From assembly GCA_021432605.1 (NCBI GenBank), contig MU271150.1:372001-436000 (forward strand): a DNA stretch of 64,000 nt. The letters are read 5' to 3'. Of this stretch, positions 1 through 10,965 are shown one piece after another. The position numbers and the translations under genes are program-made. The stretch comes from Coniochaeta sp. PMI_546. Lineage: Eukaryota > Ascomycota > Sordariomycetes > Coniochaetales > Coniochaetaceae. Position 1 is the stretch's first letter, and each line of letters opens with the position of its first letter. The notes below the pieces were generated by a model. It searched no databases, was not told the origin of the DNA, and was given only the letters and a program-made list of their open reading frames with translations.

Positions 1-1
1 C

Positions 2-253
2 GACCATCCCCAAGCCTTCCTCCACCAGAAGCACACCTACGCCAAGGAAGGTGCCTTGGTCTTCCACAACATCGACTATCTGATGATCACTGTCCGACTC
101 TTGATGAAGGACTATGAACATTTGGCAAGATGTCTCGTGCCCATCGGCGATCAAATCTCCATGTCGATGGATGAGCGCGTCGCTATGCTGAAGAGTCATA
201 CGCGAAGGTTCACGGAAGAAGAGATCAGGCAGAAATTCGCCAAAGCTCCATGA
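2..253 (+). CDS. 3' end of an unidentified gene (partial)
   Basis: An open frame runs from the window edge to a TGA at 251-253 and encodes about 83 residues. It begins DHPQAFLHQKHTYAKEG and ends QKFAKAP. The frame is open upstream to the edge, so this is the last exon, or part of it, of a plus-strand gene. The ATG at 80 is probably internal. The tail is charged and helical (EEEIRQKF). I do not recognise the family and assign no function. The coding look rests on the uninterrupted frame and normal amino-acid composition. Confidence 0.6.
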   Translation, partial: DHPQAFLHQKHTYAKEGALVFHNIDYLMITVRLLMKDYEHLARCLVPIGDQISMSMDERVAMLKSHTRRFTEEEIRQKFAKAP

Positions 254-1619
254 TAACATCTCATCTGGTCTGTGTCAACAGGCAATGTGCTATTGTCCGC
301 CCGGCAAAGGCCTGTAGAATTGGAATGAAAGACCCAGAGAGCCAGGAGCATTTACCTTAGACTCTTGCATAATATAGACTTAGACTGGTCCCGGGTGTTA
401 CAGCGGTTGCTTCAATAACTAACATTGGAATAGAACGACTGTGATATCGTGAGACAAATAGGCCAGTTACCCTCATCTGATTCGTGGCTCTCGGTGTTAT
501 GCAGGTCGAAGGATCACGGCGAGAATTTCGCAACGTTTTTTCCTGAGCCTAGCAGCGGAGGACTTTGCCTTCAAGCTTCCCCATTGCCAACTCTCCGACA
601 TTGAGGACCGAATGCCAAGGTTGGACAGCATAATATATCAATCCTCATCTCATGCACGGTGCCGATCGCCCTGGTTACCCTTTTCGGCAAGCTGCATGAA
701 CCCTGATTCAGCTCGTCCCTTTCCGCTGGAGCCGCCATGCTTAACTGAACCAAGCTCACTAGACTCTGGCTTCAAAGTTTTCAGGTTTTTTACGTTTCCG
801 TAGTTCCGTATGCGGCCGACGTCGCATGAATATGCAATGATGCTGTGGTCATTAGGTTCGAATATGCGCCTTGCGATCCGATGAGCATCTCTTCCATACG
901 GAATGCAGTCTGCCTTGCCTGCCTTGACACTGGAAAACACCGAAATCAATAGCGTGTCTAGCGTTGCGCCGCTAAGGTATGCCAAGGCTTACAAGCTTTG
1001 TGGTCCTCAGCCCTCAACGATGAAAGTCCCCGAGACATCAGCCATGCCGCCTGGGCATCAGCTTCAGTTTCTTGCAGAAAGAATAGTTACTGAGGATAAC
1101 GGTGCAAGGGGGAAATTGTGTCGTTTGTCATCTTTTGTCAACTTCTTCCAGTCAACACTTCTCATGCTGGGGACAGGGTGTATGTCGCACGCAGCTGAAT
1201 CCCGATCCGGGTCCAGGCCTGATCGCAATTCACGCCTTATCGAGCAGTCCCCTGGGGGCTGAGCATGCTGGTGCCCAATCAGAACTAGTTCTTACCACAA
1301 TGTCTTCCTTTTGCGGCTCCCAATATCGTGCCAGGCGAGGAATTAGCGAATAGTGACCAATGCTGATTCTGGTGAAAGGGTGCGTGCAGAGTTGGCGCCC
1401 TCCACCAGAAGTGCTATTCAGCCCCAGCACGCTGTGGTTGCATCGTGCGAGATGGCTTCAATATATAAGGGAGCTCTCTTCCTCGGGGCAGGATACGAGA
1501 ATCGACCTGTATCGAAATCTGCCATTTAGAGCCAGTTCTGTTCATTTTGAAGTCGGACTGAAGTTAACGTTGAAGGACGATCGGCTCAATTACACCGTCC
1601 TCTGATCGCATTGTCCAGA
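254..1619. other. intergenic region, no gene seen
   Basis: This 1.37 kb holds only short overlapping open frames on both strands without splice or family support. The last 170 bases are the likely promoter of the aspartic protease gene. Confidence 0.6.
1454..1467 (+). promoter_or_regulatory. TATA-like box of the aspartic protease gene
   Basis: The sequence TCAATATATAAGG lies about 155 bases upstream of the ATG at 1620, a usual distance for a fungal core promoter with a short leader. Assigned by sequence and position only. Confidence 0.45.
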
Positions 1620-2998
1620 ATGTCCGTCAGAAGCTCTCTCGCCTTAGCCCTCGCTGCTTGCGGCTCAGCGTCGATAATACCACGCGTCGAACGCACTCCA
1701 GGATTTCTGTCCTATCCAATCATCCACCAGAAGCGCGACACCCTTATCCGAGCAAGAGACGAGACAATCACCACATACAATGAATCTTCAACCACATATC
1801 TCTTTGAGCTCAAGATCGGAACCCCTCCCCAAGACCTCAAAGTCGTCCTAGACACTGGCTCCTTCGAGCTGTGGGTTGATCCAACCTGTTCTGCAGCCAG
1901 CACGAAAGATCAAGCGGCCGACTGTAAATCTGCTGGTCTCTATGACCCCAGCTCATCTTCAACTGTGGTCGACATGCAGGCGACAAACCAGCTTCCATAC
2001 GGCAAGGGTGTCGTCGATATTGCCTACGTCGCCGACAACATCCAGCTACCAGGTACAGGCAGTAAGTCCCTCATTCACCGTCACGTCCTCACTGGCCAAA
2101 TCTAACCAACTCAGACGCGAAAACCCTCAAACAAGTGATCTTCGGCGTAGGCCAAGAGTCCCAAGACCTCGCCTTCGGGATCGCCGGCGTCGGCCACGGC
2201 AAGGGTTACAACCTGCAGTACAACAACCTCATCGACGAGATCTACGAGCAAGGCATCACCTCCAGCCGTGCCTTCAGCGTCGCCCTAGGGTCCAAAGACG
2301 TCAGCAACGGCGGCTCTGTCATCTTCGGGGGTGTTGACACCCAGAAATTCTCGGGTAAGCTCTTCCAGTTCGCCAACCTGCCCCCGCAGACCGAGCAAGG
2401 TCAGGAGGGTATGTGGCGGTACTGGATCCAGCTCGACTCCGTCGGCATGACGAAGCCGGGCAGCTCGAGCAATACGTACGCGAACTCGGCCCTGCCGATC
2501 GTGCTCGACACCGGTGCTACGATGAGCTACCTGCCGCAGAGCATCATCAACAACCTCGCCAAGGACTTCAACGCCCAGCTCGTCGACGACGGCACCCTGG
2601 CAGTGGACTGCGCCACGGCCAAGCAGAGCGGCACCGTCGACTTCACCTTCGGCAAGCTGACCATCAAAGTCCCCTACCACGAGTTCATCTGGGAGGCCGC
2701 GCCGGGGCAGTGCTTCGTCGGCGCCGCGCCGGTCAGCGGCACCACGCCGATTCTTGGAGACACGTTCCTCCGGAGCGCGTACGTGGTGTTCGACCAGGAC
2801 AACAGCAACATCTTCCTCGCGCCGTACAAGAACTGCGGCACGAAGGAGCAGACGCTGCCGAGCGGTGCGGGCGCGGCGGCGAATATCACGGGCGAGTGTG
2901 TCGCTCCTAATGCTGCGGTTGGGTCGCTGGCTGGGAGGGGATTGGCGGTCGCGGTGGGTTTTGCGGTGATGGTGCAGGCGGTTTTCTTTGCTCTTTAG
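1620..2998 (+). CDS. secreted GPI-anchored aspartic protease (yapsin-like, pepsin family A1)
   Basis: Exons are 1620-2061 and 2115-2998. The 53 bp intron has a GTAAGT donor, a CTAAC branch site and a CAG acceptor, and joining restores frame. The product is 441 aa. I use the ATG at 1620 because an in-frame TTG just upstream is not a eukaryotic start. A signal peptide covers about residues 1-18, and a Kex2-like KR at 38-39 would release the propeptide. The two catalytic motifs are VVLDTGSFELW (Asp78) and IVLDTGATMSYLP (Asp279). A Cys pair fits the A1 fold. The C-terminus has a small-residue omega-like site followed by a hydrophobic tail, as in GPI-anchored yapsins or Opsb-type proteases. Expected role: cleavage of proteins at the cell surface or wall. 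Substrate preference cannot be read from the sequence. Confidence 0.93.
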
Positions 2999-3627
2999 AC
3001 TTAGATCATCGGCATGTTGATATGGCTGCGTCTGTGGTCCTTGGCGTTTCGGAGTAGCATGTCAGTTCTTAGCGTTTTGGTGTGCGATGGTGAAGCATAT
3101 ACAGGCTTTGGACTCTCATAACATGGAGTATATGAGACATATGCATGAGAATATCCCAATTTGTAGAGACATTATGGTTCCTAGTCCTTGATGCAAACGA
3201 GCCAAGCCAACCAGCCAGGCTAGAGTGGTCTTCCAGCTATAGAATATGTTAGGCGTGGGCCTTCAATTCCGTGAAATTCGCACGCTTCGTCCTTTGTAGC
3301 ACCCGCTTCAAGGACTGAACCAAGGGTAATTCAGATCCCGGTGCGAGCCAATCTGGGGCACGAGTTCTTCAATCCATCTGGACCACGGAGGTCGTTCGTG
3401 TCCGTAGAGGAGCTGGAAGGGGACTTGGGACGGATGAGGACTGTTATATTTCGTTGAATCCCTTTCGTCGTTCGTGAAAGGAGACCACCGCTATACGCGC
3501 GTTACTCGTGTACCTAGGGTATACATCAAAACATTGATTTCAACAGCGCCAAAATTATGAATGTTCTTTTGTGCCCCCACCCCCTCCAGATGAGCTTCCT
3601 TCACCCAATCTGGAATCAAAATTCCGG
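2999..3627. other. intergenic region between convergent genes
   Basis: This holds the 3' flanks of the protease gene (+) and the Zn2Cys6 gene (-). No open frame with coding character was seen. Confidence 0.6.
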
Positions 3628-5901
3628 TCATAATAAGCGACTTTTAGTCTCCATTCCCAAAAGCATGTCACTGATGCCCTCCCAGTGCAGTTCTTGCCAA
3701 AACTGAGCCTCGGTAGGATCGGCACCGATGTGAAATATCGGATCGAAGCTGGACTCTGAAGGAGACAAAAGTGCCGGCATGGGTGGAGCTGAACGAACAT
3801 CTGAGAAGCCGAGGTCATCCCTCACGCCCCAGCTGAGATCCCGCTGGTCTTCAATCAGCCGGTATGTGCCGACTTTGCGGCGGTGATCAAGGGCTGTCGT
3901 GAGCGAGGTTTGGGCAACGGCCGGATCAAAGCTGGAGATACTCCGAGATATCTCTTCGTCGGCTGGAGCGGAGGCGGTTTCTGGTGATTTCGCGTTTTTG
4001 GAGCTGGTGAACTCGGCAACCATCGTATTGAGCTCGCCTACAACGTCTAGCCACCTGCGCATCGTCCCGGGTACCATAGGATTTCTTAGATGTTTAGTCG
4101 CTAAATCCCTACATTCGCTCAGGAGCATTCTGTCAGTAGTGGTGGAGCTACATCTCTCCTGCTTGGTATCGCATATGATACTAAGAACGAGGACTAGGCA
4201 CGAAGAGTATAGATAGTACACATCAAGCCAGGTGACAGCATTAAAGTCCTTTGCCGACTCAAGTTTGAGCAGCATTCGACAGGAAAGACGACCTGACTCG
4301 ATGCATGCGTCGGACACCGACCCCAAAGAGTCAGAAAATGGCTTGACGCAGTCTTTCGATAAGCTCGTGAAGCGAGATAGGAGAGCATATCGCGAGATCG
4401 AGCAGACTATGTAATGGTGCTGCACATGGAGGAGGATGAGTGGACGCTGAAACGACGGTGGCATGGTATCTATGGACTCCATCGAGAGGTGCTGAGGGAG
4501 AGCAGACCGCCACCGCATCAGGTCTCGTAGCAGCCCTGCGGCGGGAGAAAGTGGCCCGGAATAGCCATCCTTAGCGACGTCTGGCAGAGCCCGACAAGCG
4601 GACCCTAGCAAGACAACCAACCGACTCGACCAGGTGAGGTAATCCGGTATGCTATGCGTGCCCATCCCCAAGATTGTCTCTCGTGGAGATCGGGAAAGAT
4701 GCGTCGGGCTGTCTATGGCGCTTGGCCTGTCGTGTGACGACACCTGAAGCTGCTCGAAGGCATATAGTGTCCACCACACGCGCTTCCGCATCTCTCTGGC
4801 CAACGGCGTCCCATCAATCTCGACACCGTCCCGATGGAGTCCAATGGCAAAACTAATGCGGATCGCTGCTCCAGTCAGAGTCCAGCATATGTCCCTTGAG
4901 TTTGTGTTGTGGAGATGAAGCGCCGTCAGCATCAGAACCTGGATCGAGGCCAGGCTCGAGGTGAACATGACCTTGGATAAATGCGACTGGATCCGGCACC
5001 ACCAACTCTCCTCCTGCTCTTCCGTAACAGGCACGCTAGAGTGTCTGCGGCCCAGAATCAAGACGCAGAGGAAACTACAGATCCAGACTCGGTCTACCGC
5101 TGTCGGACAACGGCACCAAGCATCTAGCTGTTCGAGAAAGGTCGCTTCGTGCAGGACCGGAAAGTCAGCATTGACGCGGTCGAAGAATGCACGGACAAGC
5201 GAGAAGATGAGTGACTGGTCTGTGTGCGAAGGTTCGGCCGAGCTTGACGGTCCACAGTTGGGTGGCGATGCGCTTGTGATGGACTGTATATCTAGGGCCT
5301 CATCGCTGCTCGCTCCGGTGCGGGAGAAGGCCGAATGAGCCGTGTTATTGGCAGGATTCGGCCCAAACAGATACATGCGCCCAGCTGGTCCACTATGGCG
5401 ACTACCAAATAGACCGCGAAGAGTCATTTGGAAAATGTACGAACTCGCGCGGCCGATATACTGGTCCTGTCCCTGAAGGTCGTGTACCAACTGCTCGTCC
5501 TCATCGTTCCCTGCCTCACCGGCGGCGCGAACATTGATGTCGTGAGCCCCAGAGGAAGCTCTTTCGGGCACTGGAATTCCTAGAGAGCTAGCCATCTCTT
5601 GCATGCTGTCCACATTCGACAGGTCAGCCTCGGGCATCAGTCCCTTGACGAGGCTCTCCAGCAAAGCCAGCTTTGCGCCGTGTGTCTCGACGCTGCCATA
5701 AATTCGTTGTTTTCGAGGCTTGGTGACAACACAGTCATACCCGTACTTCTGACAGTGCTGACATTTTTCCTGATCCGGCCATTTGCTGCACTTTTGCTTC
5801 CTGCTCTTGCAGCGATCGCAACTGCGCTCGGTCCGCTGTCGCAGTTCCCGAGGCACGCGACGGCTGTTTGGGGCCGATGTTGGTGAGCCGTGTTGATTCA
5901 T
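3628..5901 (-). CDS. Zn2Cys6 fungal-specific transcription factor (cluster regulator candidate)
   Basis: This is a single-exon gene of 757 aa. The ATG is at 5901; the frame extends nine bases further to a GTG, which I reject. The binuclear zinc cluster is Cys28-X2-Cys31-X6-Cys38-X8-Cys47-X2-Cys50-X6-Cys57, preceded and followed by basic residues. A fungal-specific transcription factor domain follows, with the usual region around WWTLYAFEQLQVSSHDRPSAI. The gene is divergent from the MFS transporter gene across a 675 bp shared promoter. That promoter holds a perfect CGG-N12-CCG palindrome, the kind of site bound by such dimers. Inference: it controls the adjacent transporter, monooxygenase and amidohydrolase genes and possibly itself. 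Confidence 0.94.
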   Translation of the reverse strand: MNQHGSPTSAPNSRRVPRELRQRTERSCDRCKSRKQKCSKWPDQEKCQHCQKYGYDCVVTKPRKQRIYGSVETHGAKLALLESLVKGLMPEADLSNVDSMQEMASSLGIPVPERASSGAHDINVRAAGEAGNDEDEQLVHDLQGQDQYIGRASSYIFQMTLRGLFGSRHSGPAGRMYLFGPNPANNTAHSAFSRTGASSDEALDIQSITSASPPNCGPSSSAEPSHTDQSLIFSLVRAFFDRVNADFPVLHEATFLEQLDAWCRCPTAVDRVWICSFLCVLILGRRHSSVPVTEEQEESWWCRIQSHLSKVMFTSSLASIQVLMLTALHLHNTNSRDICWTLTGAAIRISFAIGLHRDGVEIDGTPLAREMRKRVWWTLYAFEQLQVSSHDRPSAIDSPTHLSRSPRETILGMGTHSIPDYLTWSSRLVVLLGSACRALPDVAKDGYSGPLSPAAGLLRDLMRWRSALPQHLSMESIDTMPPSFQRPLILLHVQHHYIVCSISRYALLSRFTSLSKDCVKPFSDSLGSVSDACIESGRLSCRMLLKLESAKDFNAVTWLDVYYLYSSCLVLVLSIICDTKQERCSSTTTDRMLLSECRDLATKHLRNPMVPGTMRRWLDVVGELNTMVAEFTSSKNAKSPETASAPADEEISRSISSFDPAVAQTSLTTALDHRRKVGTYRLIEDQRDLSWGVRDDLGFSDVRSAPPMPALLSPSESSFDPIFHIGADPTEAQFWQELHWEGISDMLLGMETKSRLL

Positions 5902-6576
5902 GATGAGCACTATCTCTGCTGGTCGTCCGGGCAGTGTGCTCCCATGCGTTGACTTGAATGATAAAACCAGACCAGGATCCGAAGGCGGGCTGCATGCACC
6001 CGCTGGGGTTGATGGCTTGCTATTATATATCTTATCAACAACGCGCTATCGCAAGCTGTTCCAACCCCGCGATAACTGAACGGTGGCCAAGGCGCTAAAG
6101 CGACCCTGAAAGTCATGAAGGGAGCGGAGATGATGCCGGCGTCCACCGATAGGCAGTAATATCTCCCGCTAAGCTTGTCCGGCCCGGGTATATTGTTACA
6201 ATAATGTTACCTCCGGAGCTAGGCCCGCCTTCTGGATCTCCACGGCTTACATGTAAGCCGCAACTATCGTAAGGAGCTAACATGAAAGATAATGAAAAGA
6301 TACGGATACTTATCAGTGAGCAATAGCGCATATTTTTAGCCCATGCGTAATAATGCTGCTTTGCATTGTCCCGTTTAACCACGTCGTCGGTGCGTCTGCA
6401 CTGCTTGAGAGGACAGTATCGGCCTCATGTACTTGATAAGGATGAACATCTTATATCAGGTATAAGCCTCGATCTGACCCTTGGACGGTTGACAACTCTC
6501 AACAAGAAAAGCATTCTCAACGACGTTTATTTACACCCGTCCGGGCTTGTCGGCACCAACGATTTAGACTTCTACG
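5902..6576. promoter_or_regulatory. divergent promoter between regulator and MFS transporter
   Basis: This 675 bp intergenic region separates the start codons of the Zn2Cys6 gene (-) and the transporter gene (+). It contains the perfect palindrome at 6243-6260. No other gene is supported here; short open frames on both strands have no splice support. Confidence 0.7.
6243..6260. promoter_or_regulatory. perfect 18-bp palindrome CGGCTTACATGTAAGCCG, candidate Zn2Cys6 operator
   Basis: The sequence equals its own reverse complement over all 18 bases and has the CGG-N12-CCG layout typical of Zn2Cys6 dimer sites. Related sites with the same right half (G[CT]AAGCCGC) occur in the second divergent promoter of the cluster at 10657-10751. 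The role as operator is inferred. Confidence 0.6.
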
Positions 6577-8412
6577 ATGGAGAAGAATATGGTGCTTACA
6601 AAGGCACAAGACGCCCAAACTGGCACGGAGACGTTGTATGGCAACCTCTCGAGCTCGGAAAAGAACGTCTCATATGCTCTGAAGACCACCAAAGCCGGCA
6701 TCCCGCTCGTGCCACAGCCAAGCGACGATCCGGATGACCCCCTGGTAAGTCGAACTTGTCATACAGCCGTATCTTTCCCCGGCAACTGACAAGTGACCCT
6801 CAGAATTGGAGCACATTCAAGAAGCACGCGGCTCTCGTCGTGCTGGCTATGGAGTCACTCATGGTCAAGTTCTCTGCCACACTCATTGTAAGTGCTGCAT
6901 CGTGGGGGAAATGCCGTCCTGTATGCAGCTGACAGGAGTGTTCAAAGGCGCCCGGTGCCCACGACCTTGCCGCGGAGTTCCATACAGCAGCATCTAAGGC
7001 CACTTATATCGGCTCCGCCCCATCGATCCTGTATGCAGTGGCGCCGCTGATCTGGATTCCTCTCAGCCATCGTGTGGGACGCCGGCCGATTCTCCTTGTC
7101 GGTCAGATAATCGCACTCTTGGGTGCAATCGGCGTTGCTCAAGCGCAGTCTTACGCCGCGGCCTTGGGCTGTAGGATGCTCATGGGTTTCGGGGGTAGCG
7201 CTGGCTTATGCATTGGTCCGGCTTCAATATCTGACATGTTTTTCCTCCATGAGAAGGGCACAAGGATGGGTGTGAACAGTATCTTGCTCGTTGTGGCGCC
7301 TTACATCGGTCAGTAAAACCATGATCTGACTCTTGGGAGCGCTCTAACCCGTGCCTCAGGTGGTATTGCTGGCGGATCCGTCCAGCAAAACCCAAAGCTC
7401 CGATGGCGATGGGCCATGTATGTTTCTGCCATCTGCTATGCGTTCCAGCTCCTCGCTCAATTCTTCTTCGGTATGTTATACTACCTTCCTTGTGTTTACT
7501 ATTTTGCCATCAGTGTATTGACATGACACAATAAGTTCCGGAAACAATCTACGAGCGGGATGTCGCCGCTGATGAAGCACCCGACAAGAAGAAGACATTA
7601 TCTCGACGACTAGGATTCCGCACACCGACGAACCCAAGCGGAGAGACATGGCTACAGACATTCCGCCGGCCCTACACCATGTTCGTGTATCCTGCAGTCC
7701 TGCTCCCGTCTCTCTGGGTTTCGGTAGCAGTCATGACCGAAGTGGCCAACACGGCTGGCTTTGCATTGAACTTTGGCACCACAAGTCGATTCCACTTTAC
7801 CACTGCCCAGGTCGGCTTCTGCTTCTTTTCCGGTCTGATCGGTGCCCTACTGGGAGAATTATGCGCCGGTCCGCTGTGTGACCTTGTCGCCAAACGCACG
7901 CTCATGAGAGAGGAGGAATGGGAGGCGGAGAAGATCCTCAAGCTGTCTATTACTGGGCTCGTAACGATTGTGGTAAGCTAGACGGTGCTAATGTAAAACT
8001 CCTGTCCAGTGTAACTGAACTAACAAAATCTCGACAGGCTGGCCTTCTTCTCTATGGCTGTGAGCTCGACAATCGCAATTCCGGATGGGTTGCACCCCTA
8101 GCAGGCATGGCTCTGTTTGTTTTCGGGCAGGAAATTATCGTCACAGTTACTCTGACCTACATGTGCGACTGCTACCCTGACCAGGCCGCCGAAGTCGCAA
8201 TTGTCTTTCAGTTCTTCTTCAACCTCATGTGCTTTCACCCACCCTTCTACACTCCGCAGTGGATTGCGCAGCCTGGCGGGGCCAAGGTTCCATACATTGT
8301 GTATGCGATGTTGCCCATAGTCTTCTTCCCTTTTTGTATGGGATTGTTGATGTGGAAGGGCAGAGAAATCCGGAGCAAGGGCCCGTTATTCGCCTTCAAA
8401 AAGACCGCCTGA
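6577..8412 (+). CDS. MFS transporter (DHA1-like, 12 transmembrane helices)
   Basis: Six exons: 6577-6744, 6804-6887, 6948-7308, 7360-7470, 7536-7972, 8038-8412. All junctions keep frame and use GT-AG signals; the product is 511 aa. The N-terminal tail ends in DDPLNW, the usual entry to helix 1. The loop between helices 2 and 3 carries the MFS signature (LSHRVGRRPILLVGQ). A central cytosolic loop with PETIYERD follows helix 6, and six more helices end in a basic tail. For intron 2, an acceptor 12 bases earlier is also in frame but sits too close to the branch site. Its position beside the regulator and two aromatic-acid enzymes suggests uptake or export of the cluster's substrate at the plasma membrane. 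The actual substrate is unknown. Confidence 0.92.
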
Positions 8413-8980
8413 TTCGATTTTACGGGAGTACTGAGAGGGTCGTGTGCTGCCTAGAGGAGACACTCTCATGACTGCAATGCTTCTGTATATACTGCTACTC
8501 TAATGAAAAGTTGCCGTTCTAGGTATCTCTGCATCACTAGGGACTATTTGCTCTTTACCTTCGGAGAAGGAACAAACGTGAACAGGGTTATTACTACTAC
8601 ATACCTGGAACGACCATGAGCGGTTTTTGAGGACACATAGACACACCCAAGCATCAACTCTGACCAACGTACAAAAGTACATGTATAATGACTCTATGTT
8701 CCCTCTAGTGGTTTTCCTTAGTGAGGTATGGAAACCATATGTCGGATACACTCAACTGAATTGCTGGTGCTGAAGGCTCTCTTACTCTTGCATCGTATAT
8801 GTGTGCAGTGTCCATAAGACGCTACTACCGCAAGCACACTATTTGAAAAATGAACTTAGGCCACTAATATCAACAAAGATTACATGACTCTAGACTCTAT
8901 GTTGTCGACTAATTCAGTCTCATTATCTTAAGCTCCTGATCCTGTTTTCTCCTCCATCTTCGAACCGTCACCTATGTCCT
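8413..8980. other. intergenic region between convergent genes
   Basis: This holds the 3' flanks of the MFS gene (+) and the monooxygenase gene (-). The sequence is AT-rich and no gene was seen. Confidence 0.6.
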
Positions 8981-10448
8981 CTATTTCACTTCCGTCAGCT
9001 TGGCGAAGAGCTGATCACCGTCCCTCAAATCTCCCTCCAAATCATGTTCCCAAATCCAAAGGAATCGCTGCCTGAGGTTCTGAACTATCTTATCCATATC
9101 CTCACCCGCATCCGGGTGTGTAAACGAGTACAGTTGACCAGTTTCCTGGCTAGTCTTCACGACCTTCTGAGCCCGTGGCCGCCGGATAGCATCATATGCC
9201 TGGAACGCCAGGGGAAGATGCTTTGCGTCTCTGACTCTCCCCAAAAGATGCGACAGTACCAATGCATCTTCGATGCACTGACCAGCCCCTGATGCTTGGT
9301 GGGGCGTAGTGGCGTGGGCCGAGTCGCCGAGCAGGCAGATTAGACCATTGTAGTATGTCGGGGTGTTCATATGATGATGAAGTGACCATTGTAAGGGGTC
9401 AGCCCACTGTGACCCAAATTGTTAGTAAGTGTAACTTTTGTTCCCAGCGAGCGGTGGGAAACTGTCTTACCTCCAAGAGTTTCACCAGCCTCTTGTCGAC
9501 GCCGTGTGCGAAGTCGGCCATCATCTGCTCCTTGGTCACCCGCCTAGTCCATTGGTCGTGCGTCCATGGCTCGTCGGTGAGTTTAAAAGCGACGAGGTTA
9601 CACTGAGTCCCCTTGGAGATGGGGAAAGTGATGAAATTGACGTTATGGCCTATGAAGGACTTTCCGTCGCCTGCGTGATCGCCTAGAATCTGGAGTGCGT
9701 CCTGCATCGGGATGATGGATCGGTATACATACTTGCCGCTGTATGTAGCCGCTACCTCTTCCGGGAACTGCTCCCCGAGGACAAACTTCCGAGTTGGCCC
9801 CTTTGCGCCGTCGCTGCCGACAACAGCAGAAGCTTCCGCAACTTCTCCATCCTCAAAGGTGATCAACACTCTGTCCTCGCGCTGCTCAATGGTCTTGACC
9901 CGCTTGCTGAACCGGACGGTCTCCCTTGGGATCATGCTGGTGAGAATGTCCAACAAATCTCGGCGATGAGCGCTCGTCCGCTCATAACAAGACGCGCCAA
10001 ATGGTGCAGGGACCCAGCCACGCTTCTCGCCGAAACCGTCCTCGGCATAAAGGGCATCCATCATGACGTGGTCTTTATTCGGCGTGAGGTTTCCGGAGGA
10101 GATGTCATTGTACATGGCGCGCAATCGTGGCTCAATCATATCCATGGCGCGGAGTGCATTAGGCCCGAGACCGACCCCAGCACCCACAATGCTGTACTTG
10201 TCGGCCGACTCATACAAGGTGTACGGGACATTGTTCTTGAGACATCCGATGGCAAAGGCGAGACCGCCGATACCCGCGCCGATGATGGCGATCTTAAAGG
10301 GCGGCTCTGAGATGCTGCCATCAGACGAGATTGAGTGAGGCAGCTTCGGCTTGGGTTCGGGCTCGGTCGACACGACTTTGACCTGGCGGTTTCTGGATCC
10401 GAAGGTCCGAAGTGAGTTAATGATCGCGTCAAAACAGGTGAAGGACAT
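8981..10448 (-). CDS. FAD-dependent monooxygenase, salicylate hydroxylase-like
   Basis: Two exons, 10448-9471 and 9406-8981, are separated by a 64 bp intron (GTAAGA donor, TACTAAC branch, CAG acceptor); the product is 467 aa. The FAD-binding Rossmann motif is IIGAGIGGLAFA near residue 53. A VGSDGAKGPTR segment (DG motif) lies mid-protein, and LLGDSAHATTPHQASGAG (GD motif binding the FAD ribityl chain) is in the second exon. This set defines group A flavin hydroxylases. The overall layout fits salicylate hydroxylase, which decarboxylates and hydroxylates salicylate to catechol with NAD(P)H. A related 2-hydroxybenzoate-type substrate is equally possible. There is no signal peptide, so it is probably cytosolic. 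It shares a 517 bp divergent promoter with the amidohydrolase gene. Confidence 0.92.
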
Positions 10449-10965
10449 GATGCTGTTGGCTGGTAAGTATGGCAGTTATCATGACTTTCAGACGAACATG
10501 AATTTGACTAGGCTCCGGAGGCTGGAGATATATCGCTTGAAGGGAGTTAGGGGTTCAACAATCGAGTTCGTATCACCGCCAGACCCCGGCACAGCTTCTT
10601 TCAATCCGGCTTCATCGCGCAGAATGATTCAAGATGGCTGCCGGCGATCAATTACGCGGCATACATACAAGCGGCTGCGGGTACCCTGCAAGCCGCAACA
10701 AGTACGTTGGTCGGCACAAGCGCACCGAAGGGTCGGAAGCATGCAAGCCGCGCTTAACCAAAAGACGGCTGTGCCGATGACCTTGCCAATCTAGATCTAG
10801 AGGCTGTCCTCGTAGGCACATACCAGTCAATGGGACCGGCAAAAGAATTAATTGACATTCGACGCACATATTCTGGCTTGCTCCTGAACAGATTTGGCGC
10901 GTAGGCCGCCTCGGTCGTGCTATATTGAGTTTGGTCGCACCTCATTCATTTCTCATACTACACCA
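10449..10965. promoter_or_regulatory. divergent promoter between monooxygenase and amidohydrolase
   Basis: This 517 bp region contains three sites related to the palindrome at 6243-6260: 10657-10674 (14 of 18 positions match), an imperfect inverted repeat at 10672-10697 around GGGTACCC, and CGGAAGCATGCAAGCCG at 10734-10750. The nonamer GCAAGCCGC occurs exactly at 10688-10696 and 10743-10751. These are candidate binding sites for the cluster's Zn2Cys6 factor. Confidence 0.6.
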
